Source: Incurvaria masculella
Lineage: Eukaryota; Arthropoda; Insecta; Lepidoptera; Incurvariidae
Length of the DNA: 64,000 bases
Direction of reading: 5' to 3'
NCBI GenBank assembly: GCA_946894095.1
Contig: OX335656.1
Span: forward strand, 1,131,001 to 1,195,000
Translations under genes and position numbers: made by a program
The notes under the pieces: model-generated
The model's database searches: none
What the model was told of the DNA's origin: nothing
What the model saw: only the letters and a program-made list of their open reading frames with translations
Shown: positions 11,557 through 21,462 of the stretch, piece by piece
Layout: each line of letters starts with the position of its first letter
Position numbering within the stretch: position 1 is the first letter of the stretch

Positions 11557-11606
11557 ACCTCAACCAGCAAGAAAGACACCTGAAAATGTAAACTTTGTAT
11601 TTAAAA

Positions 11607-11850
11607 AACCGGCCAAGTGCGAGGCGGACTCGCACACGAAGGGTTCCGTACCATCGTACAAGATGTACTAATAAAACAAGTTTGTATTTGTTTTTTTTTT
11701 ATTTTATTATTTTATAGTTTTACCTATTTCTTGTTATAGTGCAAAAATAAATACATAATCTGTGAAAGTTTCAGCTTCCTACCTGTTACGGTTCATGAGA
11801 TACAGCCCTGTGACGGACGGACGGACGGACATTGGAGGCTTAGTAACCTA
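11607..11850 (-). repeat. GTCCGTCC-core interspersed repeat, copy 5
   Basis: Minus-strand copy starting AACCGGCCAAGTGCGAGGCG and carrying GGACGGACGGAC. It lacks the final GGGTACGGAACCC hairpin arm and stops after GGAGGCTTAGTAAC. Confidence 0.85.
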
Positions 11851-12429
11851 AAAATTGGTTGTTTGACAGTTCAATCTTTTTTTTAAATTAAGGTTGATTA
11901 ACACATGCTAGGTTCTTAAACACATAATGACTTTGGAAATAAAATAAAAAAACGAGTCTTAGGTAAGTTAAGTAATAGTGGTGCTTATATATAATTGATT
12001 ATTTTCCTCAAGTCAAACGGGCAGTTTGTTGGCACGATACATTTGCGTGGGTCAAGCCGCAACAAGCGAAGAAGGGACCCAATCTGATTCTGGTGTCCGT
12101 CAGTCACATGAATTTCGTCTTGAATTGACTCCAACCCCAAAGGAACAAGGACATCTCTTTTATGTCGATGGCTAAATTGAATTAGACAAAATAAATTTAA
12201 TCATTGTCTCAACGATCGTTTAATTCCGTGCGATGGTATACTAGGTACAAAATTTAAAGCTAAGAAAAAGTTTTTAACCTTTTCCTGATAAATACTAATT
12301 TAAGTAAAGAGCTATTAAGACTTTCTGCAAATAATATTTTGCGACGACTTTTGAATGCTGTATTCGCAAAATGTGTTTGTGTGAGTACCGAATCCGTCTA
12401 AAGTTTGGAATTTCGACCTATGCTTACCA
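11851..12429. other. unassigned sequence with a SINE scrap
   Basis: About 12150-12240 weakly resembles the SINE body on the minus strand (ATGGCTAAATTGAATTAGAC, TGCGATGGTA). Nothing else recognised. Confidence 0.35.
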
Positions 12430-12631
12430 GGAGCCCTAATACGAACGGTTTCGAGTAATCGCTATCGAGAAGGCGATATCGCCTGTCAAACATTTTCTAT
12501 GCGTTTGGCAGTTGGTATCGAAAGCGCTGTAGATACCATCGTTTGACAGATGGTTTGGCATACAGTATTTTTGACAGGCGATATCGCATTCTCGATAACG
12601 CTTGTTCGATAGCGTTCGTAGTAGGAGGCCA
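12430..12631. mobile_element. foldback MITE
   Basis: About 90-bp arms are inverted copies. The left has ACGAACGG...CTATCGAGAAGGCGATATCG and CCTGTCAAACATTTTCTATG; the right, read in reverse complement, has ACGAACGC...TTATCGAGAATGCGATATCG and CCTGTCAAAAATACTGTATG. The centre is GGTATCGAAAGCGC...GATACC. The transcript could fold into one long hairpin. No coding capacity. Confidence 0.75.
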
Positions 12632-12955
12632 GGGCGGAATTGACAATACATATAGTTACTAGGTGTAAGTTAGGAAAGAACGCCAAAGTTCTTACATGGG
12701 TTCTCAATGAAAATTCGATGAAACATTCGCTGGAAAATGGTAAAAGCTATAATTGCGAGGAATCCATATGGACATTACATATTTAAGAGTGTAAGGTGAA
12801 AGCTCGCAAATTTTTGTCATATTACATAAAATAAAAATATACCTTCGCAAACGTACATTCTATAAGCTCAGTATTTTTTCAATTTTTAACAACCAAAGGC
12901 TTTAGTGTAATCGACTTCAGAAAAATGTTCATTTTTAGGTATTTATTCCTCTTAA

Positions 12956-13317
12956 GGCTGTTCCGACCCATATAAAGTTGTTTGCACACATAACGCAAAA
13001 AGTATTGCACTTTAAGCCACGAATTAATAATAAAAGTTTAATATAGTCATATTAGTTGCATCGAAAACAATTTCACAATTTCAGGATTATTGGTTTTGTT
13101 ACAATTTATTTAAATACGATTTTTATTTATCAGCGCTATCGAACGGGGTAAAACTTCTAATCAGCAATTACAACGAAACAATTAAACCTGAAATTGTGAA
13201 TATGTTTTCGCTGCAACTACTATGGCTATATTTAATATTTTTGACGAATTCGTGCCTTCAAGTGCAATACTTTTTGCGATCTGTGTAAAAAAAAACATTG
13301 TATGGGTCGGAACATCC
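12956..13317. mobile_element. long-TIR TTAA MITE (GGATGTTCC family), copy 1
   Basis: Terminal inverted repeats of about 60 bp (GGCTGTTCCGACCCAT...; the other end ...TTGTATGGGTCGGAACATCC), followed inward by further inverted blocks (CACAATTTCAGG / CCTGAAATTGTG), so most of the 362 bp folds back. TTAA at the left flank, TTAG at the right. Matches 48195-48558 along its length. Confidence 0.85.
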
Positions 13318-14852
13318 TTAGGCGCTGGTTGTTGGCTAATCAAATACAATGCGTATGAAATGCACACAAAGCGCACTGCAACCGTGGGCGTCCATTTAAT
13401 TGAAATAGGCGTCTAGCGCTTTGAGCGTAATCTTGTGTTTAACTTGATGACTGGCGTTAATTAAATGTTATTTTATCCGACCTTGAGGATAATACACAGC
13501 GAAAGTAACTTCGTTACTACCGCGTGTCCCGCGACACCTTTCGTAATTAGGCACTCAGCTTACGTTGCGAAATCGCTTCTGGGAAAGAAGAGAAATTGAT
13601 AAGTGGAGAGTTTCTCTCTGAGAAGCAACGGAGCGCCGCATATTCTATTACCCGCCTCAAGGCTCTCGTGAAGAGGCAGCCGGACACACGAGGAATGTTA
13701 AACATTTAACAGCTAACGCCGTCGAATTACAGTAATGGAGCCAGCGGACACGCGACGTGACGTGAGTGGACGTGAGGTCGCCTTTTGTCTTTCTAGATTG
13801 TTTCCTGTACGTGGCCAGAATGGGACGTCTGGTGGGGGATACGCACGTTAGATTGACCTCTATTAAATCGGTGGCTAGTCAACACAAAACAGATTGATTC
13901 GAATTGACTTTTCGGGTGAGATTTCTTCGTGTGATGTCAATTGTTTTATTTCATGCTAGAAGATACTTGGTGTTCAGTTTTTAACCGACTACTCTAATAT
14001 TTAAGGCCATTTTTAATCTCTTCATTTATTGTTTTAATTTATTTTTATTTTTACTTAATTAAAGAATCACGCTCGACATCAATACCAATCAAAAATTCCA
14101 ATGGTAGATAGAAACCGCATAGAAATCGGGTGAGTAGTTCTCAAGTTATAAGAGGACATACAGACAGACAGACACTGAGACATATAGCAGAAACATTCAA
14201 GTATATAAGAGTTAGAGCTGTTTTTTTAAGGAACTGGACATGGATAACCAACGAGAATGGAAGGATTTTGTGGTCGAAAATAAGACGGACCTCTTACGAA
14301 CCTAATTGATGGTAAAGAAAAACTAGGCATATTGAAAAAAAAAATATATTTAGAAACTTAATACCACAGAAAAAGTTAACATACCAATGTTTTTAGACCT
14401 ATAACGCCCAGTATTTTTTGTCATCATATTAAACATGGACCCTCAACACTCATGCAACGAAATGGTGGTCTATGGAGGTTACGAAACCCTGTCATACAGT
14501 ATTTAGGGCTAATAGCATTACAGTAGGTGTGGTATTAGAAATTCATTCCAGTTTTATAAAAAGGTACTTTTTATATTTAGTTTGATTAGATTCTCTCATA
14601 TCATAATACTACTATATTTTCGTTTAGCTAGTTAAAATGACTTGTGGAGTAAATTTAAAAAAAAAAATGCCATGTTACTAGTACCAATTAAAAATATTTT
14701 AGATACCTTTCCTTAAATAGTTTTTTTTTTATTTTAACAAATGAATAACAACGTGCTTACAAACCCAAAGAGTTAAAAAATCTACCACAAGGTAGATTTT
14801 CAAACTGGCTCGCCAGGGTATTGCGGGTTTTTCATTTCAGGCCAAAAGAGAG
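13318..14852. other. mostly single-copy sequence
   Basis: 13440-13900 is less A+T-rich and holds no repeat I know. 14110-14200 resembles the interior of the Helitron-like family (ATAGAAATCGGGTGAGTAGT, CAGACAGACAGACA). No convincing exon was seen. Confidence 0.4.
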
Positions 14853-14962
14853 TGTAAAGACGGGATCGGGAGACAATCTTCAAACTCGTAGTCCGGCAAG
14901 CAACTGACGTTTATTCATATTTTATTATTGTGCAAATCTCTCAATACTACCCTCACCTGACA
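14853..14962 (-). repeat. 3' LTR of element 1
   Basis: 110 bp. On the plus strand it starts TGTAAAGACGGGATCGGGAG and ends CCTCACCTGACA. One mismatch to the partner LTR at 19555-19664. Confidence 0.93.
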
Positions 14963-14973
14963 TCCCCCTTTCT
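14963..14973 (-). other. polypurine tract of element 1
   Basis: Read on the minus strand the bases are AGAAAGGGGGA, immediately upstream of the 3' LTR. This is where second-strand cDNA synthesis would be primed. Confidence 0.8.
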
Positions 14974-15381
14974 AAATTGAATCCATATTTTTATACATAT
15001 GATTCCTATTCCCCTTAAAGAAAAAAAATATCTATTTATATATCGATAGCCTATGATAATTTTAATAATATAAAAAAAAAATGTTTTAATCTAAGCTTCA
15101 TCTTACTTAAACATAACAATAAAATACAATACAACATGATTAATATTCTGAATTAAGGTTACTTAATATGTACAAGTAAAAATTCAGAAGACAAGAAATA
15201 AAATAAATCATTAAACATTAAATTTGCATTAAACAATTTTAGTAAGCAATCAAATTATTTTAAATCAGTAATACATAGAATCTGAAGCAAAAATTTATTT
15301 ACATATAAAAAATATAAAATATCAGTTCATTACCAATAAATTAACTCTTAAAATTAATTCTTATTATTATTGATTTGTTTC

Positions 15382-18369
15382 TCAGTTGTAATGTAACCGA
15401 TCCGGAACGCGGACGACCCGGCCCGAAGCGGTAACGTATGGCTGTGCAGGGCGCACAGGATGAGGAGACCTATGTGGTGCAACTACTGCCTCTGTGTTAC
15501 CATTATCATAAACTAATTCATCAAAGGGTGCATATGTGCGTTGGGCGTCGTTGCGGTGCGGAGAATCCTCTATTATATGTCTTCTGTTACGGACAACTGT
15601 ATTGCCAGCTCGAAGACGCACCACGTAAGACCGATCCCTACGCATGCCTACCACCGTACCTGGCACCCATGAATGATCCATTATTACCTTTACCTTTTGA
15701 TTATCTTTTAGTTCCCTCAAATTCCTTGCAGTCCTGTCGTAGTAAAATTTGTATTTTTCCTGTCGATCCTGTAATTTTTTATGGACGCCCCTTTGAATTT
15801 TCGGATGCAGCAAATTATCCCGAGTGGGCAAGAGAGTCCTAAGTTTTCGACTATATAATAACTCTGCAGGTGATGCTATGTTATTACTCAATGGTGTATT
15901 TAAATATTCTAAGAGCGCTAATCTAAAATCACCACTATCGTATCTAGTTTTTTTCATCAAATTTTTTATAATTTGGACGGAACGCTCGGCTTGGCCATTT
16001 GATTGCGCATGCAATGGTGATGACGTCACGTGTTTGAAACTCCACCAACTCGAAAAATCTCTAAACCGATCTGATGAATATTGTGGACCACAATCCGACA
16101 TAACTATATTAGGGATTCCATGTCTGCTGAACATAATTTTCAATTCCTCAATAATATTCTCCGACAAAGTCGATGTTAAAGTCACCACCTCTATAAATTT
16201 GCTAAAATAATCTACAACTAATAGGTAATTCTGACCTCTGTAGTAAAACAAATCAGTCCCTATTTTCGACCAAGGCCTATTTGGCACTTCGTGTGGCATC
16301 AATGGTTCTTTAGTATTTTCTTTCCTATGCAACAGGCACACTTGACAGTTTGATATTAGATCTTGCAACTGTGAACTCAAATTAGGCCAGTACATGAGCT
16401 CACGGGCACGAAGTTTACACTTTTCGATTCCCATGTGTCCTATATGTAACCTTTTCAACATTTCCTGCCTCAAACTCCTAGGTATGACAATGCGATCGCC
16501 TTTCCATACTAAATCGTAAGCAACAGTCAACTCATCTCGGACACTCCAATATGTCCTTACACATTCTTGTACTGATGCCTTGTGATCGGGCCAACCCCCC
16601 CGAATGTACTTTTTTAGCAATTTCATATCTTCATCTTTATCTGTAGCATTTAATATCCGTTCAAAATTGGTATCCGTCAGTGGATTACTCACTGTGACTA
16701 TCCGAACCTGTGCCCGCACCTCTCGCTCGTCATTCAGCACCGCGCTGTCCGTTCTCGCTCCGGCTTCGTACGCACGGGACAGCGCATCTGCAATGAACAA
16801 TTCCTTTCCCGGTTTATACACAAGCTCGAACGTGTATGGTTGGAGTCTCAACAACATCCTCTGGAGACGAGCTGGAGCATGAGAGATCGGCTTTTTGATT
16901 ATACTTATTAACGGCTTATGATCTGTTTCTACGGTTACATCCTGTCGGCCGTATATATAAGCGTAAAATTTTTCACATGCAAATACTACTGCTAGAAGCT
17001 CCTTCTCGATTTGGGCGTAATTCTGCTCTGCCTTTGTGAGCGAACGTGACCCATAAGACACTGGAAGGGCGCTCTGTAGCAAACAAGCGCCTAGCCCGGA
17101 CTTACTCGCATCAACAGATATTGTTACTGGCTTCTCCAAACTGTAGTATTGCAAAACTGGACTACTCGACAAACTAAGCTTCAGTGAATCTAAACATTTC
17201 TCGTGTCGCTCATCCCAGTGCCATTCTATGTCCTTCCTCAACAGTTCTCTTAAGGGATGAGTTTTTTCAGACAACCCTGAAATAAAGTTACCAACATATG
17301 TTACTAGACCTAAGAATCTCTCTACATCTTTTATGTTCTGGGGACGGGGCATGTTTTTTATCGCCGATATGTGTGACTCATCTGGATAAATGCCGTCTTT
17401 TGTGATTTTGTGACCAAGGTACTTTAACTCGCTCAAGCCAAATTTGCACTTATTAGGATTTAACTTAAGGTTTATATCTCGGCACCGGTCCAGTACTTTC
17501 CTTAGACGCTCATCGTGCTCCTTCTTAGTCCGACCAAAAACCAATATATCATCAATGAACAGACACACTCCCTCCAGATCATCTAGGTGCTCGTATATAG
17601 TGCGATGGAAAACCTCTGGAGCGGAAGAAATACCATAAGGCAAGCGTAAGAATTTATACCGCCCGAACGCTGTATTGAATGTGCATAAATCTGTACTCTC
17701 CTTATGTAGTTTGATTTGCCAAAATCCAGACGAAGCGTCTAATGTACTGAAAAATTTTGAATTGGACAAGTTCGATACAATTTCATCTAGAGTTGGCAAT
17801 TTAAAATGTTCTCTTTTTATTGCCTTATTTAAATCTTTGGGATCTAAGCATATGCGGAGGTCTCCATTCGCTTTCTTAACTACGGTAATACTGTTTACCC
17901 AGTCGGTCGGACCCTCCACCTTCGCTATAATCTGTTGCTCCTCCATCTCTTTCAACTTTAACTTTTCACTATCCCTAAGTGCAACTGGTAACTTACGTGG
18001 TGCGTGGACGACCGGACAAACATCCCTATCAACAACTATCTTATGCTCTTTAGGAAGGCACCCGAGCCCCTCAAACACATCAGAGTACTCCCTTATGAAC
18101 TGTGGGTTGTCCGCACCTCCGCCGACACCCAACGCGTAGACTCGCTTCACCACATTGAGCTCATCACATGCATGTTCTCCGAGTATGGGCCACGAATTTA
18201 CATCTGCAACCACAAAGGACAAAATATAATCTTCACCTTTATAATTAATTTTCAAATTACATTTCCCGACCACTCTAATACCGGCTCCTGAGTAGCCGCG
18301 AATTTTAGTTTTGGTTTCTAATAGCTGGGACTCTGTTAACTTTATCGTTTTTAGAAATCTCAAAGGCAA
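15382..18369 (-). CDS. pol: pol polyprotein of element 1 (protease end, RT, RNase H, integrase)
   Basis: An open frame of 995 codons counted from 18369, where the codon is TTG rather than ATG. The frame really extends upstream to about 18455 and includes the protease motif DTGAN just before this point, so pol needs frameshifting rather than its own start. Counted from 18369: reverse transcriptase with FIDD at 271-274; RNase H with D420, E455, D483 and D528; integrase zinc site H642, H645, C675, C678; catalytic D706, D759 and E795 with 35 residues between the last two. All key residues are present and there are no stops, so the protein could be active. It copies element RNA into DNA and inserts it. 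No env gene follows. Confidence 0.93.
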   Translation of the reverse strand: MPLRFLKTIKLTESQLLETKTKIRGYSGAGIRVVGKCNLKINYKGEDYILSFVVADVNSWPILGEHACDELNVVKRVYALGVGGGADNPQFIREYSDVFEGLGCLPKEHKIVVDRDVCPVVHAPRKLPVALRDSEKLKLKEMEEQQIIAKVEGPTDWVNSITVVKKANGDLRICLDPKDLNKAIKREHFKLPTLDEIVSNLSNSKFFSTLDASSGFWQIKLHKESTDLCTFNTAFGRYKFLRLPYGISSAPEVFHRTIYEHLDDLEGVCLFIDDILVFGRTKKEHDERLRKVLDRCRDINLKLNPNKCKFGLSELKYLGHKITKDGIYPDESHISAIKNMPRPQNIKDVERFLGLVTYVGNFISGLSEKTHPLRELLRKDIEWHWDERHEKCLDSLKLSLSSSPVLQYYSLEKPVTISVDASKSGLGACLLQSALPVSYGSRSLTKAEQNYAQIEKELLAVVFACEKFYAYIYGRQDVTVETDHKPLISIIKKPISHAPARLQRMLLRLQPYTFELVYKPGKELFIADALSRAYEAGARTDSAVLNDEREVRAQVRIVTVSNPLTDTNFERILNATDKDEDMKLLKKYIRGGWPDHKASVQECVRTYWSVRDELTVAYDLVWKGDRIVIPRSLRQEMLKRLHIGHMGIEKCKLRARELMYWPNLSSQLQDLISNCQVCLLHRKENTKEPLMPHEVPNRPWSKIGTDLFYYRGQNYLLVVDYFSKFIEVVTLTSTLSENIIEELKIMFSRHGIPNIVMSDCGPQYSSDRFRDFSSWWSFKHVTSSPLHAQSNGQAERSVQIIKNLMKKTRYDSGDFRLALLEYLNTPLSNNIASPAELLYSRKLRTLLPTRDNLLHPKIQRGVHKKLQDRQEKYKFYYDRTARNLRELKDNQKVKVIMDHSWVPGTVVGMRRDRSYVVRLRAGNTVVRNRRHIIEDSPHRNDAQRTYAPFDELVYDNGNTEAVVAPHRSPHPVRPAQPYVTASGRVVRVPDRLHYN

Positions 18370-18379
18370 AACATTGACA

Positions 18380-18455
18380 TTCGCTCCCGTATCGAGTTTA
18401 AAAACGATTTCTGTTTCATTAACTATTAGAGGTAGGGACCACTTCCCGTGCGACT
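18380..18455 (-). other. gag/pol overlap and likely +1 frameshift zone
   Basis: The pol frame opens after a TAG at about 18456 and gag ends at 18419, an overlap of roughly 40 nt. Pol codons start one base later than gag codons, so pol is in the +1 frame. At the gag end the reading is AAT AGT TAA; slipping forward at AGT T would give GTT AAT in pol. An AGT followed by T is also the shift point in yeast Ty3. The exact site is inferred. Confidence 0.6.
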
Positions 18456-19510
18456 CTTTCTATCACTTCGTACACTGGACACATCCGCGCGAAATGGTCG
18501 TAACCCTCACACTTGCGGCACCTCCTGCCCGAAGCGGGGCATCGCCGCTGTCCGTCATGCGCCACGCCACACCTGCCGCACAAGCTCCCTCCGTTCGGCG
18601 GCGGGCCGCCGCTGCGGGCGGAGGCCGTACCCGCGCGCATATGCCCACCAGTTCCTCCATACCTCGTCTGCATGAACCGGGCTCCTGATCTTCCACAGCC
18701 ACTGCTAATTTCGTCGCCTGCGCCGCTTTTCACTTTGACAGCTCTCGACTCGCGTTGTCTGTAGCTGTCAAACTGGGCTCCGTTTCTATACGCATGCGCC
18801 ACCTGCGGCACGCGTCGATGCCGCTCGCGTGTAGATCTGTCTCTGTCTACCCAGTTAACTCCTACGCGCTCGTCGTCTCGCTCACTCTCGCGCGAGCGAT
18901 GGCTTCCCGCCAAATCGTGTAGCACGAATGCACTTTGCTCGTCCGCCGACGTCGTGCCCTTGAAATCTCCCGCGTGAACCCGAGCAATTTCGGCCGCCTT
19001 GCAAATAGCCATTGCCTTTTGCAAATTCAAATCCGCTTCTCGCAACAGTCTTTCTCTCATTGTCACGTCCTTTAGGCCGCAAATTAAGATATCTTTTATT
19101 AGGTCGTCTTTTAATCCTCCAAACTCGCAACTTGATGCCATTTTGCAGAGTTCTTGCACAAACTGTTCAATAGATTCACTGTCCTTTTGAAGTCGAGTAA
19201 AAAATTTGTGCCTTTCCACTGTTAAATTTCTCTTTGGTTGAAAGTACGCATCAAAACGTTTGAGTAACGCACTCACCGTGACGAAATCTTCTCCGAACTG
19301 TTCATAAACTTCACGACCTTGTTCGCCCACTAAATGTAGTAAAATATTTACTTGCACTTTCTGGTCCTTTTTGTTCAATTCGCAGGCACTAAAATACACA
19401 TCGAACGATTTCCGCCAACTTTGCCATTCCTTGGCCAGATTGCCAGACGACACATTCACTAGACTGTTCGTGAAACGAAAACTTGGCGGCGGCGGTAAAA
19501 CGGACTCCAT
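18419..19510 (-). CDS. gag: gag protein of element 1
   Basis: 363 codons starting with an ATG 44 nt inside the 5' LTR. The N-terminal half resembles retrotransposon capsid proteins (WQSWRKSFDVYF, LLHLVGEQGREVYEQF, and later a FFTRLQKDSESIEQFVQELC block). The C-terminus carries two cysteine knuckles: CGRC..H.....C at about 311-324 and CRKCEGYDHFARMC at 331-344, the second a standard CX2CX4HX4C nucleic-acid binder. It would form the particle around element RNA. It precedes pol in another frame. Confidence 0.92.
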   Translation of the reverse strand: MESVLPPPPSFRFTNSLVNVSSGNLAKEWQSWRKSFDVYFSACELNKKDQKVQVNILLHLVGEQGREVYEQFGEDFVTVSALLKRFDAYFQPKRNLTVERHKFFTRLQKDSESIEQFVQELCKMASSCEFGGLKDDLIKDILICGLKDVTMRERLLREADLNLQKAMAICKAAEIARVHAGDFKGTTSADEQSAFVLHDLAGSHRSRESERDDERVGVNWVDRDRSTRERHRRVPQVAHAYRNGAQFDSYRQRESRAVKVKSGAGDEISSGCGRSGARFMQTRYGGTGGHMRAGTASARSGGPPPNGGSLCGRCGVAHDGQRRCPASGRRCRKCEGYDHFARMCPVYEVIERVAREVVPTSNS

Positions 19511-19540
19511 TTTTTACAGTTTGCTTCCGAACTCAGTAGG

Positions 19541-19554
19541 TACCGGCTGCGCCA
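19541..19554 (-). other. primer binding site of element 1
   Basis: On the minus strand TGGCGCAGCCGGTA directly abuts the 5' LTR. It closely matches the complement of an insect serine tRNA 3' end (TGGCGCAGTCGGTAGG in Drosophila 17.6 and 297 type elements), with one mismatch in the first 14 bases. Confidence 0.75.
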
Positions 19555-19664
19555 TGTAAAGACGGGATCGGGAGACAATCTTCAAACTCGTAGTCCGGCA
19601 AGCAACTGACGTTTATTCATATTTTATTATCGTGCAAATCTCTCAATACTACCCTCACCTGACA
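19555..19664 (-). repeat. 5' LTR of element 1
   Basis: 110 bp, TG...CA ends. Followed by GAGAG at 19665-19669, which repeats the GAGAG at 14848-14852. Confidence 0.93.
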
Positions 19665-19801
19665 GAGAGATCCTCGCCCATTCAACATTTCGTAGGAGTG
19701 CTTATAAAGTAAATTTAAATATGAAATCATTACCATTACCGTAACATTACCATACATACGTTTTTAAACTCATAATCGTTATTATTGGCCCATTGGCTTA
19801 A

Positions 19802-20343
19802 GGTGGCCCAACCCGGCGGCCCCAACTCTTTCGCAGGCACGTTACAAAACCGTGCTGTTGCGCTCTGGGACCTTCTCTGTTTCTAAGAACAAGACAGAAT
19901 CCGTGATGAGGAATATGCAACCTGTCCACAAAAAAGACAATGTCCAGAGTGTATGATTTGGTAAGATTTACGAAAATTTTAATTTCAAAACGACTTATAG
20001 CTAAAAGTAAACCACGACCGCTGTAGTCAAAAATCTAACAAAAACGAAATAGATTATAAATCTTGATTAAATAAGCCATGTCTGATGACTAATCTTTTTA
20101 AGATGTTCTTACTTTATCATTGCGTAATCCACCTCCAAAGTTATTGTATAAAACGCTCGAAAAATCCGAACATTCGGACGTTATAACTTGGAAACTAAAC
20201 ACAATTTTACAATGCCAATGGTCATCAGACATCTACTTCAATCAAATAAAGCTATTTTGAGCAAAATTTTGGATCTCTGACAAGAAATTTAGGCGTGATC
20301 TTCTTTCCCCTTTTGTATGGGGAGATAAGCGGGTTGGGCCACC
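19802..20343. mobile_element. GGTGGCC MITE, copy c
   Basis: Starts GGTGGCCCAACCCGGCGGCC, ends CGGGTTGGGCCACC, with TTAA on both sides (19798-19801, 20344-20347). 542 bp, no coding capacity. Confidence 0.9.
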
Positions 20344-20399
20344 TTAATTGGAATGTATATGTAGTGTAGTTTTGGAAGCATACATATATTCTATCAATC

Positions 20400-21026
20400 C
20401 ATACTCCATACCAACATTATAAATGCAAAAATACTCGCTAGTGCTGCTCGTAGCCTAGTGGCGCGGGGACCGGCTTAGCGTACCAGAGGCCCGGGTTCAA
20501 TACCAACTTGCACCACTGTCTTTCTCTTTCAGAGTTCGATAAGTGCATTTCGTCACGAATGCGAGCTGCTCCATGGTTCGGAATCCATGTAAAAATGTAG
20601 GTCCCCTTCCCCTACTAGGTGGTAGGGTTTAAGCCCGCCCGGGTTGGTACCATCGCATTGGATGAAAAGATGGTCGAAGCGGCAATGAAAAATTGTCCGT
20701 GTTTTCCATCCAGTTCAATGTAGCCGTGCTCATAAAGGGAAGGTCCTGGCATGGCACCTAATTCCTTCGGGAATGTGGTGTATTGGGCTAATATCATAAC
20801 GGTAGTTGTGTGGTATTAGCCATCCATGTCAGGTCGCATAAAAAAAAAAACCAAAAACCAGGAAAAGTAGTTGAACCAATTGTGATAAATTTCGGTATAG
20901 AGATAGTTTGGATAGAAAAAGATATAGGCTATCTGGTTGTAGTTAAAACTAAACTCGAAGGGGTTTGGATAACTCATATAAAATTTAGCCCGACATCAGT
21001 CCAAAACAACATTGACCCGAGCTAGT
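20400..21026 (+). mobile_element. Helitron-like repeat split by a SINE
   Basis: 20400-20451 has the start block (ACATTATAAATGCAAAAATA) and 20851-21026 has the rest (AATTTCGGTATAGAGATAGT, then CATTGACCCGAGCTAGT). The SINE at 20452-20850 sits between them, so it inserted later. Confidence 0.6.
20452..20850 (+). repeat. tRNA-headed SINE, full length
   Basis: The best plus-strand copy. The head GCTCGTAGCCTAGTGGCGCG contains an A-box-like TAGCCTAGTGG, and GGGTTCAATACC resembles a B box, so it could be transcribed by RNA polymerase III. Then come the linker CGTCACGAATGCGAGCTGCT, the body shared with the 5S-headed type from about GGTTCGGAATCCATG, and a tail TCGCAT plus A10. Confidence 0.87.
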
Positions 21027-21462
21027 ATAAAACATATTAGAAATATTTTCCAGAGAAAAAGCATTCGTTCCCAAAATTTCAACCGAGTCTAAAAAGTACT
21101 AACCCATCCCAGATTTTAATACGACCAGTTTTCTAAGCTGCAGGATTATTTTTCCGAGAAACCATCTGAAAGCAATTGACGTTGAGTGTATGCTGACGCA
21201 GACAATTCGCAGATAGGATCGGAGTCGTAAAAGCTGTGAGCTGTAGGTAATGATTTCTTATTTAAACTTTATACGAGCGAAACGGAATCAGTTTCCCATG
21301 TCGACTTCTTTCAGGCAACCTTAATGCGTCACCACAATCATCCTTTGTTAAATTTGATTGATTGAAAATTATTTATTAGTAAGTGTGAAAACTTACTACT
21401 ATATTATAAACTCTTCAATAGTTTCTAATAGGGAGAAGCCGAAACATAAATTGTGATTCTAA
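21027..21462. other. unassigned sequence
   Basis: No recognised element or coding region. Confidence 0.4.

Larger units (their letters stand above)
14853..19664 (-). mobile_element. LTR retrotransposon 1 (Ty3/gypsy, mag-like), apparently complete
   Basis: Runs right to left. It has 110-bp LTRs (TGTAAAGACGGG...CTGACA), a 5-bp GAGAG target duplication on both sides, a serine-tRNA-like primer site next to the 5' LTR, gag (18419-19510), pol (15382 to about 18455), and a purine tract before the 3' LTR. The LTRs differ at one position (T/C near 14930 and 19632), so insertion is recent. Very short LTRs, a tRNA-Ser primer and no env gene fit the mag lineage; this lineage call rests on memory of family features. 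Confidence 0.92.

Noticed and set aside
15438..18291. Several plus-strand open frames of 64-154 codons across element 1
   Set aside because: They lie antisense to the intact pol gene and have no domain of their own; they are shadows of its codon structure.
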